From Massariosphaeria phaeospora (lineage: Eukaryota; Ascomycota; Dothideomycetes; Pleosporales): a DNA stretch of 64,000 nucleotides. The notes beneath the pieces are model-generated. The model was not told the origin of the DNA. It worked only from the letters and a program-made list of their open reading frames with translations, and did not search any database. Positions 31,628 through 42,997 of this stretch are shown piece after piece (the first letter of the stretch is position 1; each line of letters begins with the position of its first letter). The translations under genes and the position numbers were made by a program. The DNA lies in the NCBI GenBank assembly GCA_011032825.1, contig JAADJZ010000011.1, positions 496,001 through 560,000 of the forward strand, read 5' to 3'.

Positions 31628-32432
31628 TTACTGGAAGTCGGGAGGACCGAGTGGGTTTGCACTGCGCTCCCCGGGCTTCCGCTTTGGAATGTCTAAGTGA
31701 TGGAAGTTTCGTTGGTGCTCGACAAGATGGTCTCGACGTGTGAAGCCTTTATCTGCCACTCGAGAACATCCATGCACTGTGCAAGGGAATTCTGGAGATC
31801 TCGTCCCATGTACGGTGGACTGATGACGTTGCAGGTCGGCAAGCCGGGTAAAGTTCGCGGTCGAGGTGCAGTTGGGAACATCGCACTGCCAGGTCCTGTA
31901 GACGTTGTTAGTGAGCGTTTGAAAAGGCGCCAATATCAAGTCGATCAGAATTATAGATAACACTGGTTGAGAGGACCGGGAGGCTCATGGGGCTTCTTTA
32001 CTTTGATGGGCGTGGGCTCGGGCTCGGGCTCCTGCTACTTAGTCAGTTCTCCAATGTGTCCAGCAGACGAGGAAACTCATCATTGGGGGGAAGTGCTCAC
32101 CTAGGACTTGCTTGGGGAAGTTGAAGGCTGCCGCCCGGTTGAGTATATTGTGGATACAAGCTTGGATGCCCATGGTCGATGTAAGCGCCAGGGCTAGTTG
32201 TATGAGCGTAGTAGGTATCCGGAATGATTTGGTATGGCTCGGGAGGGTAACATTGGTATTGGTGGTAGTAGGTGTTGATTTGTGACTGTGTATACTGGGG
32301 TATTGCGGCAGTGTATGGGAAACCATGGTGAAGAGAAGGGAACTGCAAACGGTTTCGTAAGCGATTTGTGAGATGAGAACCGTGGGTATTGCCCACAAGT
32401 GTGTATTCGTGTTGTACCTGGTAACCAGACAT
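31628..32432 (-). CDS. small C2H2 zinc-finger protein
   Basis: Probable nucleic-acid-binding protein. Simplest model: exon 1 at 32432-32101 (MSGYQVQHEYTL...), intron 32100-31897 (GTGAGC...TACAG), exon 2 at 31895-31628, 199 residues. Exon 1 encodes a tyrosine/glutamine/proline-rich region (YYHQYQCYPPEPYQ). Exon 2 encodes two fingers: WQCDVPNC...HQSTVH and FPCTVHGCSRV...HLVEHQRNFH, then a basic tail. The intron contains a stretch that also reads as coding (EPEPEPTPIKVKKP), so a third exon is possible. A 54-nt in-frame segment of exon 1 ending CGTTTGCAG could itself be an intron. The fingers are secure; the exon map is not. Confidence 0.65.
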
Positions 32433-34308
32433 GATGACAGAAGGGCTGCGATCGGAAAAAGGCCTTAGACCAGGCGGTGGCAACGGGGCGACCTCGAGGC
32501 GATTCGGGAGAAACGGGCGCGAAAAGGTACCGGTCGGGCGTGTTTGTACTACTCGAGGTATCTGAATCAATATGCCTTCGTTTCGACTGTCGATGGTAAT
32601 GGTGTCGTTGCCTTGAGTGGATGTTTTCGTGCGATGAGTACTGCCACCATTATATACTAGAATATCGTCAACATCCGTGACGGCCCCAAAAGTCTCAGTA
32701 CGTCAAGACCAAAACAAACGAGCTTCTCCCAACTCAGTTTGCCAGGGCTACGCCTAGTCAGCCACATGGATCCCGTCAACCAATCCTCCTGGTGGCTAGA
32801 TGATCTCCCACTATGACATAAATAACCTATGCTCGACTGTGCCGTACCTGCAAACGGGGAAGGATCAAGTGCCCGTTTGATAACGAGGCTATGTTGCTTG
32901 TTATCCGACCGCACATATATTAAGTCCATATCGGGCCAGGGCTGGGGTCCGAGCGGGATATGCAACTCGGGGTGTATGAAATGAACGAGCCCACCGCTTC
33001 CGAAGAAAAGAAGGCGAATCTGAGATGAGTTTCTGTGTGAGACGGTACTTGAACAGTGTGCCGAAATCGACATGCCATGTAAAAGCTTAAACAATTCTCC
33101 TGCGTGGAAGCTCCTCCCGCTGTCTGACGTGCATGCATAATACGGGGTTAACTTTGGAGAATTCCCATGTCCAGTGACTGAAGCGCCGCCATGGACGTTC
33201 CGGAGAAAGAATCTCGTCGTGGGGAATAGCAGCTAGGGGTGCTGCTCTCGCTCATCCCTGACTCGCCGTATTCGACCAGAATGGAAGTCAGTTTTCTAGG
33301 TAGTCTGCTCCCTGTGTGTATACACAGAGCTCTTACCGTGCTTGTGTCCCGGAGCCCTGGAGCCCTAAGGCTTTCCCCCTGTTCCTCCGACCGGAGCCCG
33401 AGTCATGACAATTAACTGGTGCATGTAACCTGTTTAAGGTCTATTTTCCCCGAGCACCGACATCACCAGTGGATGCGGGCCGTCATGCGCCATAATCGAT
33501 CGCGGCAGGAGACTCTAGAGCTCTAGCTAACCAGATACAAAATAGGCTACCCATCGAGTTGGTGGCAGGAGATGAAAGGACTTCGCTTGGGGGAAAACAC
33601 TGGGCGGCCGTTGATTTGATGGAGAGTGCATGGTGTTCGAAGTCATCCCGATACGCCCTGCTGTTGCAAACGGGGGTTTGCCCGCTGGCCTCACACGCGG
33701 GACGAACTGAGCCCGAGAGGGTCGAGCAAGGCGCGGAGCGGTTCAATGGCGGGTTCCATGAGTGGCCGGACTGCTTTGCGGGCAATGTGTGCGCTCGCTC
33801 CGGACGGCGGTCTGGGATAGTGATGGCGTCGAAAGAAGGACGACGCTCCCGCGTCCAAAGGCCAGCCTCAGCCTAGGACTCGAATCAGCCACCGTTTGTT
33901 GTTGGGGTTGGCTGCACCGCAACCCTAAATCACGCCTGCATGTGGGGGCGCTAGCGTCGCCAATGAGATGCCGTGCTTGTTCGTTGCACTACACATCCTG
34001 ACATGGTCAGATTACGCCCGGTCAGCTAGAATTTCCGTCCCGACGCACAGCCTCATGTCCGGCAGGCCACAGTCAGTTGGGCACTTCACAACATGCACAA
34101 AGCGCTCCCTTGAATGACCGCCGTGCTCGTTCACTCCATGGCTGTGATCACAGAATGGCCCAAGGACAGGGACCAGGGCCCACCGACTACAGTTGCTCCA
34201 AATAGCTCCACCCCAGGAACTCGATTCATTGACTACCTGATACCCCGACCAAAACTACACCACTGTAACATACGATCCAGTTCTCGCTATCAGAAGATAG
34301 CAGTGCGT
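32433..34308. other. gene-poor interval with a possible Zn2Cys6 relic
   Basis: 1.9 kb between the zinc-finger gene and the NOT3 stop codon. The only recognisable item is a half Zn2Cys6 motif at 32840-32872 (listed separately). I looked for tRNA-type internal promoter boxes around 33870-34000, where the text looks structured, but could not fold a T-arm. Confidence 0.45.
32840..32872 (+). pseudogene. possible relic of a Zn2Cys6 transcription-factor DNA-binding motif
   Basis: The plus strand reads CRTCKRGRIKCPFDNEA. The first three cysteines fit C-x2-C-x6-C, and the basic stretch between them is typical of Gal4-type binuclear clusters. The expected second half (C-x2-C-x6-C) is absent, and stops lie 15 bases upstream and about 60 bases downstream in this frame. 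It is either a decayed gene or chance. Confidence 0.3.
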
Positions 34309-36307
34309 TCATAATTCGTCTTCAAGGAACTTGTAAGCAAATCGGAAATCCGCTTTCCGTCGGTTCATCCTGTACCATGTTAGTGTGAAGATCAGGCAGG
34401 TCGCACCGCCACGGCGGAATCAAAAGAATGTGCTTACCACGTGCTCTCATAATCGAAGAACCGGTACGTCCCCTGCTCGAAATCCTCGGTGATTACCTTT
34501 GGTTCTTCATGGCGTTGAAACCAAGTCTGATATTGCTTGTGAAACCTCCAGCTCTGGGCCTTGAGTGACTTGGCAGCAAGATACTGCTGGTATGTGTTCT
34601 GCCGATAGTAGAAGGTGTAGAAGAGTGTATCTGTCTCGATCCGAGCATACAGCCTGGGGTCGTCGAATATAGCTAATGGCTCTTGCGGATAGTGAGAGGG
34701 TGTATATGGATACGGATTCTGGGGCCGGTAATGGCGAGGGGCTTCGGTATCGGCTGAATCTGGTGCAGTGGCCATCGATGCGGCAAGCATGCGCTCATCC
34801 GGAGGTTGAGAAGCGGCCGCTGTGATGTCGTTTTTGGTTGCCTCATATGAGTCGAGCAGATCCTGTAAGCTGGAAGGGAGGTGGTAGACAGACTCCTCCT
34901 CATCTTCATCACCATGAGACTCGCCATTGGTCAAGGGAGGGGTCGCCGACCGTGACTCCTCTTCGTCTACGCGCTCGGGTGCTGATGCCTTGCGACTTGA
35001 CCGACTGGTGTCTTCGGATGACGGAGCACGTGATAACGTATCTGTGGCTGTGGTCGCAGGCATGCCTGCTGTCACAGCCGGAGATTTCAATGTTTGGGCT
35101 TGTGGTCGAGAAGCTAACTGAGCGTGCGATGAGGCAGGGGACGTTGCTGCGCTTGTTCGTGCACCAGCCGGAGCAAGGCCAAGTAGGGCACCGGCCGCTC
35201 CTGGTGGTGGTGGCAGAGGAGCGATGCCCACCCCATTCTTGTCGCTTGCAGCTGCCGCAGCGGCGGCCGAGGCGTACTTTAGCGGCTCTCCTGGTGTTCG
35301 CGTAGGCAATGGGGCAGGTTTCATCGAGTTGGCTGAGGCATTTGAGACACCGGGCAGAGGTGTGTGTAGAGTCGCTAGTACCGGTAGAGGAGACTTCAAC
35401 TGCGCCGACGGCCGCCGTGCACCTGACTGTGATGTTTCTGAAGCCTTCCCTTTCGCGGGCGGACGCCCTTCTGTCTCTGCTGCCTCGTCCTGGATTGACT
35501 GTGTGTCTTGCGATGACAGGCGGTCCCCATCTTGACCCAGGCCAAACACAGCTTCTTCTTCGTGCAAATCGAATTCGTCGTACATGGTGTCGTCCTCCAT
35601 GAAGTCTGGGTCCTGGTTGCTATCCACATAATACCGTATGCCTTCCTCGAGCTCCTTGACCTGGTCAGTGTCGACGTTGGTGTTTTCCAGCGCTCGTTGC
35701 AGCAATTCCAGTTTATTCTGATGCCATTTGTGACGCTCGGCCGAGTCCTCGAGCTCTGATATTCGCTCGGCCTTGGCGGTATCCCTTTTTCCCTTCTTCA
35801 TGCCCGCCTGCAGTGCTTCCACCTCAGCCTCGATTGTCTCCACCTGCCGCTCCAGCTCCTCGTTCATGTGTTGCAGGAATTCGACCATTTCCGTTTTCTC
35901 TTTGTCCTTGGGGTCGACCTTCGATGCCAATTGCAGGCCTTCTTTCGAATATGCCTTCGTCTTCATCTCCTTCTCGACCGCCTTGAACTTCTCCATTTGC
36001 TACGATCTGTCAGCTTGCACCATGCCGTGAAATGTCGGGCGGGGCATCGCACCGTCTCAATCAGCTTCCTGTTGTCTAGCAGCGGCTTCTTGTCCTTGAT
36101 GTCGCTCATGGCTGCCCATGTCTTGATCTGGTCGCGCGACCGCTGCAGCTTCTTGATTTCCTTCTTCAGCGAGTCCTCCAGCTTCTCCTTCAGCGAGGGG
36201 TTGCCGGTCTGGCCCATCTTCTCGTAGATGTTCTCGAAGGTGGCCACCCCCTCGCCGACCTTCTTGAAACACTTGTCGATTTCCTGCTGGAGCTTCCGTG
36301 CTGCCAT
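34309..36307 (-). CDS. NOT3: CCR4-NOT complex subunit NOT3/NOT5
   Basis: Scaffold subunit of the CCR4-NOT deadenylase and transcription-regulatory complex. Three exons: 36307-36053, 35999-34438 and 34369-34309, giving 625 residues. Exon 1 starts [20 protein letters not shown] and joins through DNRKLIET to [20 protein letters not shown], a block nearly identical across eukaryotes. The N-terminal coiled-coil domain runs to about residue 230. A long serine/alanine/proline-rich linker follows, then the C-terminal NOT box (about 505-625) with [20 protein letters not shown] and [15 protein letters not shown]. The last exon supplies only [20 protein letters not shown]; without it the protein would end at ESTW. 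It is divergent from the D-aminoacyl-tRNA deacylase, 501 bp away. Fungi usually have one gene standing for yeast NOT3 and NOT5. Confidence 0.95.
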
Positions 36308-36808
36308 TGCGCTGGCGTGGCCTCGTCCGGTCGATACGGCGGCGCGCCTCGATGGTTGGTTGAGACAGGGCGGGGGAGAGATGCGGATCTAATAGAGGTG
36401 AGCGGGCGTTCGTTTGTGCGGCGGCGGGAGGGCTGGATGGACGGTGGGGTGTGTTTGTCGCGGTGTTGATGAACACGGAGGTTGAATGCGCATCTGTAGG
36501 TAGCGCGCTTCGGGCCTAGCGCCGCAGATCGAGCCACTGCCAAGCGCTATTCCATCGCGGGTCATTCACCGGCCAGCGGCCCCGCGTGACGTCCGACGCG
36601 CACCAGGAACCGCAGCATCACTTTCGCGCCCTCGCTTTTGCTCCATACCACTCGCTGCTCCAGCATGCCCGAGCCGGCCCGTGCAGATGGCCGTTAGAGC
36701 AGAGTGCAACCTCACTTACCCGTCTCTTCCACACGAGAAAAAACATCGCTGCCTACAGTGGGTGACCACCTTTCTCGCCACCCAGCCAGAAGCTCTCCCG
36801 CTGCAACC
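36308..36808. promoter_or_regulatory. divergent promoter, NOT3 / DTD1
   Basis: 501 bp between two start codons pointing outward. I see no repeat and no confident factor motif; it must contain both core promoters. Confidence 0.45.
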
Positions 36809-37681
36809 ATGAGGAGTATGTACGCTTCATTGGCTACCGGGCCTTTGCTACCGGTCCTTTGCTGACAGTCAACAGCTGTCTTGCAAAGAGTAAAGTCCGC
36901 ATCAGTCACCGTGGATGGCGAGCTTATTTCTACCATCGGCAAAGGCCTCCTTGTGTTGGCTGCCATTGCGAAAGACGATACCGAAAAGGACGTCGAATCC
37001 ATGGCAAGCAAGATACTAAAGGCAAAGCTCTTCGATGATGGCAACGAGCCTCCAGTTGGCGTAAGTCGGTGACTAATCACTCGGCACGCATAGGTTGACC
37101 AGCTCAGTGGAAACGAGGCGTGGCGGACATTGGAGGGGAAGTCCTCTGTGGTAAACTGGACCACGTCTTCGTCCATCAGTAGACTTACAACTTTCCACAG
37201 TATCGCAGTTCACGCTTCTTGCCTCGGTCAAGAAGGGAAACAAGCCCGACTTCCACCAGTCTGCGAACGGCAACAAAGCCAAGACCCTCTATCAGTCTTT
37301 CTTTAAGAAAGTGCAAGATTTATACGACCCGAGCAAAGTCAAAGACGGCGTGTTTGCTGCCATGATGGACGTAGCGCTGGTGAACGATGGGCCGGTAGGT
37401 CTAGACTATACCTGTCTGGACGGAGAGGTACATCCTCAGTATCCTACAGGCTCTTTAATAATCTTTTGGTCTCGAGCCCAATCACTAATACTCGTACTTA
37501 GGTCACTATACAGATCGATACGAACCCTCCGAAGATGGAGGATCCAACCTCACTTGGGCCTAGTGGTTTAGCAAGTCCAAGCGGAAGTACGGCCTCGACT
37601 GTCGTAGATGTAAACGATCTAGTGAACAACATGACGAGAATCACGAAGGAGTTCAAGATACCCGCCGAGCTTCTCGAATAG
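36809..37681 (+). CDS. DTD1: D-aminoacyl-tRNA deacylase (DTD1)
   Basis: Hydrolyses D-aminoacyl-tRNAs (for example D-Tyr-tRNA) to keep D-amino acids out of translation. Five exons: 36809-36815, 36876-37060, 37108-37150, 37201-37394 and 37502-37681, giving 202 residues. The first exon is only 7 nt (ATG AGG A). Joined text starts MRTVLQRVKSASVTVDG and continues through [38 protein letters not shown] to ALVNDGP-VTIQIDTNPP. The SQFTL motif and the NDGPVTI (Gly-cisPro-type) motif are the family's active-site signatures. For exon 3, I chose the third possible AG (CAGCTCAG then TGG), because only that keeps the conserved WK...GGE text in frame. The C-terminal 40 residues are a fungal extension. Confidence 0.93.
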
Positions 37682-40476
37682 AGACCTGTTAAACCCATAT
37701 CCGCTACCCTACCTATGAAGACACTATTTATGTGTTACGTATGCAGCCACGTAAACAAAAGAACTCGAAAGACGGAGTCTACTAAAAAGTGCCATTTCAA
37801 TTGTGTTCTTCTGTCTGGCTTTGGGCGACAGATTTCTCCAAAGACGCGCTGGTCTTTCTTTGATTCATTGCATTGCCCAATCATCAATGCTTATGCTTGG
37901 ATCTTTGTGGTGCAAGCAACAACTTGCTCAGAAACTCAGCCAGCTAGAAGATAGACCGGCAAACCGACAAGGTGCATCAAGAGATGCGCCGCGATACTAT
38001 AGCTGCCCAGTCGCTTGGTCGAGCTCTCCGGGGAAGGCAGTTAACAGTCGCCCAGACTAATCTTGGGCTTTGACACCACGGCTTTCACGTTTCGCTTTCG
38101 CGTGGATCGGATGTTGTGGCTTTTGCACCCACGCTTGCGCCCGGTAATGGGGCGTTGACGATCGGAGTTGGAACTCAGCGAAGGCAGAAAGCGCAGTACA
38201 ATACGCCCGCCGACGCCTTTTGCCGCAATTGGCCGCAATCCCTCCTTCTTCAAACGGACGTACCTATGGAATCACAGTGTTGCCTTTCTAAGATGTTCAA
38301 GGCAACTTTAGCCTCCACTTAATCCGCTCTAATTAACGGCCACTAGACTATATTTATCAAGGCTCGGATCGATATTCCAGCTTTATTTTCCCGCTCCGGA
38401 AAATTCCCTTTCTCTCAGCCACAGACTGCAAGTGTCTCTACTAACCCTGAGGCCCGGGATCTTGAGGCCCTTACATTTCTGTTTGGAAGCCACTTAACTA
38501 GTCAAGATAGCTGGGTCATGCCAGCTTGGTAGTACCCGCAACCTGGCGTTCTGTCGGCCGTCGTCGGGACGTGCAGCCGCCACTAAGCCCTATTCGTGAG
38601 TCTGTCCTGTGTTGGCGTTGAGATCCTTCCCGCCGGTGTGGTCTGTGTTGACTGTGACGATTTTAGGTGCCTTCAAACTCTATGCGACCACGGCGACTTA
38701 ACCAAGATCACGGTAATCCGCACCGACGTATTGCATGCCCAGGGCATCCGCCACAATCCTGCACCCTCCAGGCAACTGAGTCATGTTAGTGCTGTCTTGC
38801 GGTCAACGAGCACGTCGAGTTTGAGTTCTGCCTCAGCAAAACGCTTAAATTCTGCACGTGGTGTCCTGCCATTTTTACGTATCCTGTGGGGAAGGCACCT
38901 TTCTACATTCACTTGATCTCCACGTTGTTTGTTTGGGGGCGTGCTCTGTCCACCGACCTTGGCGCTTCGTTCCTTTTCCCATCTATTTGGAGTCAATGCA
39001 CGCGAGTAAGTTCGCTCTATGTTTGGACTTTGATCAACACGACGTCGTATTGCGATTTGTGCTCCCAGTATCATTCTGGAGTTGAGCTAGATGTGGCTGT
39101 GAATGGGTCAGTCACAGTTCGAAGGCATTGAGCAAGATTAGGTATCTCCTACCCTTCCCATCGTCGACATGTTGCCTATGTGAAGAAGAAGGTGCAAACG
39201 TTCATTCAACATACCCCTACTGTTTAACAGAGACTCTCATTAGTTCCTCGTCTTTCGTTTGTATGTCGATTCGATCTCCTCAAACGGAGTTTAAGAGCTT
39301 CCAATATTGAAGTCCCTAGAGGGAGTGTCGTTAAAGAGAAGTTGATTTGGATACTTTCTCGACTCGATAATTTCTAGTAACTCCACACGCCCCCTTAAGT
39401 TCGAAATATCGAGCTCTCGTCGAACAAACAGTTCATTCCGCGCAATGATGCTGACCTCGCCCATATCACATGGCTTCGTACCAGTTATTTCCCTTACTCG
39501 TTTCTCTTTCAGCATACATCACACTGAGTAGCCGTTATGATCGCTTTACCTGCCTCGAAGATTGTGGCCTGCGAGCTCGATGTCGGCTTTTGCCACACGG
39601 CCAGTAGGCGATTGTCGAGCATGTGCGGTAATAACTAGACTCAAAACACATACTGATGGGGCCTTGGGCCGTCTGTCAGCGGTACAAGCTGAGCTGGGTG
39701 CTCGAGGGGCTTCGTCACTTCCTGTGTGAGATGTAGTCACGACGAGTTCATGCAGAATAGGTGAAGTGTATGCCTGGCAAGTCGACATAACGGTTCTCTT
39801 TAGCCGCCATATATTGAAATTCGAAGAGTAAAGACAGAGCAATCCTCTCCATCAGATCGACCGACTTCTCAACAGTGACAATACATTATCTTATCTGCTG
39901 ATACACATGGGTTTGAGAGGGTTATTCCAACTCCTTCTGAATCGTATGCTAGAAAGTTTTGCACTGTTCGCAGTATTGGGGAGTCCGGTTCGACTAGCAA
40001 CGAATTATGATGGCGGGGTGGTGTAGTCAGCTAGTGGGTCCCCGGCCAACGTCGACGTCGACGTCAACGCGCACCGACGCTTCAGACATAAGATATATCA
40101 CTCCTAACTCGATCCATCGCTTCTCTAGTCTATAAGAATGAGGTTTGTTGCATACACAGTACTACACATGTTATCGCCACGGTCCTGACCCGGGCAGAGC
40201 ATCTCCAAAGAATAAACAACCAACAGACTATGCTTTTGCGATCTCTCACGAAATGGGGTTCCTGCATTTTCCTGAACTATCCAGTCCAGGACACATAAAG
40301 TGCCGGTTTACATTCGCATCGCATGGACTTTCCTCGTTGGGCCTAGAATACTAGACGGACAGCCTATCTGTACCTCACTTCTCGGCGTTTGTGATAAGCT
40401 TAGGGTATAAAAGCATGAGGAGAACTATTAGTTTCCTAGCAAATCCTGGAAATTTGCGTCCCGGTCCGACACCGCC
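37682..40476. other. gene-free interval, 2.8 kb
   Basis: The first few hundred bases are the DTD1 3' flank. The rest shows only short frames with no domain text, no repeats that I can pair, and a local GTCGACGTCGACGTC stretch near 40050-40066. The last part must include the promoter of the FMN-binding protein. A decayed gene near 38580-38930 is possible, but nothing in it is recognisable. Confidence 0.45.
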
Positions 40477-41349
40477 ATGTCCCAAGCCGTGTACCCTCAG
40501 AAGGAGTTCAACAAAGTCAATCGCTACAAGCACCAAGGTGGGGCCTTTATTGCTATAGATTAGTAGTATTTCCAGTTGACATGAATAGCAACATATGACG
40601 TTGAGACGATACATTCCATCGTCAACGACACCCCTGTCCTCCATGTGTCTTTCGTCCCGGACCCTGCCATACCAGCCCCAATCGTACTCCCTATGATTGG
40701 CCAGCTAGGTTTATATCCAGGCGACAACGACAAGGGCGAAACCGACTGGAAGTGCTATCTGCACGGCTATGTCAGCTCGCGGCTTATGACGCTCGCCGCA
40801 GACGCTGTGAACAGGGGCGAGGAGGGTCTGCCTCTCTGTGTTGCTGCGACCAAAGTCGACGGCTTCGTACTATCCCTGACGCCGAACTCGCACAACTACA
40901 ACTACCGATCGGCTGTGCTCCAGGGCTTCGGTTCCATCGTCGAGGATGCGAGCGAGAAGCTCTGGGCCATGGAACTCGTCACGAACTCCGTGGTTCCCGA
41001 GCGGTACGACAACACGCGAGTGCCCCCCGATGGCGCGGAAATGCAGTCGACCCGCATACTGAAGATGAAGATCACAGGCGCGAGCGGCAAAGTCAGGCAA
41101 GGCGTGCCAGCGGATGAACGGAAGGATATGAAGAGAGAAGATATACTCGACTCGGTGTGGACCGGCGTCGTTCCCGTCTACGAGAAACTCGGAGTGCCTC
41201 AACCCGGACCGTATAATCGAATCTGGGAAGTCCCGGAACATGTGAAGACGTTTGTCAGTCTGGAGAATGAGAAGAGAGAGCAGTATGCGGTTGAGGCTGC
41301 AAACAAGCCGGCACCGCTGAAGCGGCCGAAAAAGGCTGACGACAGTTAA
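40477..41349 (+). CDS. FMN-binding split-barrel protein (pyridoxamine 5'-phosphate oxidase-like)
   Basis: Flavin-binding protein of unknown substrate, similar to the NimA-type/Pyridox_ox_2 group. Two exons: 40477-40537 (MSQAVYPQKEFNKVNRYKHQ) and 40589-41349, 273 residues. Family landmarks after the junction are TYDVETIHSIVNDTPVLHVSF, PMIGQLGLYPGD, DWKCYLHGYVSSRLM and LCVAATKVDGFVLSL; then NYRSAVLQGFG, a block typical of this family. The C-terminal part includes KMKITGASGKVRQGVP. The end is basic (PLKRPKKADDS). In fungi such proteins are common, single-domain and probably cytosolic. The neighbouring uL15 gene is convergent and functionally unrelated. Confidence 0.85.
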
Positions 41350-41988
41350 TGATGATACGATACGTCTGGCGTAAGCTACCAACCACTTGTCACTGCAAGG
41401 ATGGAACAGTGAAAACATTTAACACTCAACTGTTTTCTAGTGGCTTGCCGAGACTGTACAAACTTTGAGGCTACAAGGATCTTGTGGAATCCTAGGTCAT
41501 GCGTCGACCGTGCGCTTCTCTCTCATTCACAATGTTGATTGTCTTCGTTTGTAAATCATGACTACACGAACATCCCAAGACCAGACATCAGACATATGCC
41601 AAGCGCTCATCTTGTACGCAAGTGGGGTATTCAAAGTCATACGAAGTCAAGACTAGCAGCACAAAATCGACCTACAGGTAGTGTGAGCTATTAAAACCAT
41701 CACGTTGGGTAGGTGGTTTAGGTTAGCAATGGCGTGCCTGAGCTTCGAGCTTCGGGTGGAACGTCCACAAATCACCAGTCAAGAGAGCAGGACCACAGTC
41801 CAAATCTGACAGTGGCGCTGCAAGGTTTGTTCGGCAAGTGTGTCATTCGTAGATATCTATCGAATGACCACCGCCCAGCCACCACGCTGAATGTCCACTA
41901 CACTGATGGTAGGGAAGTATGCCTGACAATACCCGTCTTCGATCTGGCTCGCGCTTGAGAGCTTCAGGTGTCGTCCATGTTCGAGTCC
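41350..41988. other. convergent 3' intergenic region
   Basis: 639 bp between the stop codons of the FMN-binding protein and uL15. One 74-codon plus-strand frame (41734-41958) is open, but it has no partner and no family signature, so I do not call it. Confidence 0.5.
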
Positions 41989-42542
41989 CTAAGCAACAAG
42001 CTGAATAATGCCGCCGGCGTCTTTTATCTTCTTCTCAGCTTCCGCGCTGACGTAACGGGCCTGGACTATGACGGGGATGTTGATGCGACCCTTGCCTAAC
42101 AGTTTCGCATAGCCGTGGTTGAGGAGGTTGATGACTGGAGCGGTGTCGGAAGCAGGCGACGTGCTTGAGTATTTCTCGCGATGTTCGGCAGGAATGAGGG
42201 TTAGGAGCTATGCGAAGTCAGAACAGCGTACGTAGTATTACAGCTGAGGATTCGGACTACCTTGTCGACGTTCAACACGGGCTTCCACTCGTGGTTGCGC
42301 AGCAGATGGAAGTGGCGCATTCCCACCTTACCAAAATACCCAGGGTGATATTTGTCCATGTTGGTTCGGTGATGGTGTTGGCCTCCAGCAAGACCGCGCT
42401 GGGGATGTCAGTGTCAATTCAGTCCATGGTCGTTGTTGTCGTGACTTACACCTCCGGGATGCTTGCGATGTTTGCCAACGCGTCCATGTCCAGCACTGAC
42501 ATGGCCCCTGTGCTTCCTGGTCTTGCTCAAGTGAGTCGGCAT
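41989..42542 (-). CDS. RPL28: 60S ribosomal protein uL15 (yeast L28, human L27A)
   Basis: Large-subunit ribosomal protein. Three exons: 42542-42450, 42398-42261 and 42207-41989, giving 149 residues, the same length as the yeast protein. Text starts [20 protein letters not shown] and goes on [50 protein letters not shown] and the C-terminal [20 protein letters not shown]. The glycine/histidine/arginine-rich N-terminal arm is the part that threads into 25S rRNA. All three exon joins are phase 0 with good GTAAGT or GTAGTC donors. No single open frame shows this gene; it appears only after splicing. Confidence 0.97.
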
Positions 42543-42997
42543 GTTGGCCAAGTGTTGTGCGGTGTAGGTGCTGAAGGCAAACAGAAGTTGTCGGTTTCAT
42601 CAGCCTATGGTGCGGGGACTGCAAGCGAGCTTACGTAAGCCTCTCCACAAACGCCGAAGCGTGCAGCCGTTCACTTCTGCCTCGTTCACCACCACCGCTC
42701 CATAACACGTCGTTCTTCTTGTCCTCCCGAACAAGAGCCTTTTGCCACTAAACCTTGACTCATGTATCTTCCACACTCCTCGTCTTTATTCTCAACTGCC
42801 TACCGCGACCCCTTGCCTTTACAATAATTGCGCTTTATTCACAGCCCGCGGCCCCGCATTTACGGACGAGCCGGTGAGCAGACACGCGCGAGCACCTCGA
42901 CCTGCAGCCCTACGACGCTTGACTACCCTGTTTCCCTTCACGGACCCCCCGTTCTGGCCACTATTCCTAGAATCTCGGAACCTGCAGCTGTTTCAAA
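42543..42997. promoter_or_regulatory. divergent promoter, uL15 / IFRD gene
   Basis: 455 bp between divergent start codons, with many pyrimidine-rich patches on the plus strand (for example CTCCCGAACAAGAGCCTTTTGCC and TTCTTCTTGTCCTCCCG near 42711-42730). No specific factor site is claimed. Confidence 0.45.

Noticed and set aside
33870..34010. tRNA-like text with GGACTCGAATC
   Set aside because: The five-base stems on either side of the putative T-loop do not pair, and no A-box or anticodon arm could be placed.
41734..41958. 74-codon plus-strand frame in the FMN-protein/uL15 intergenic region
   Set aside because: No splice partner, no family signature, and located in two overlapping 3' flanks.
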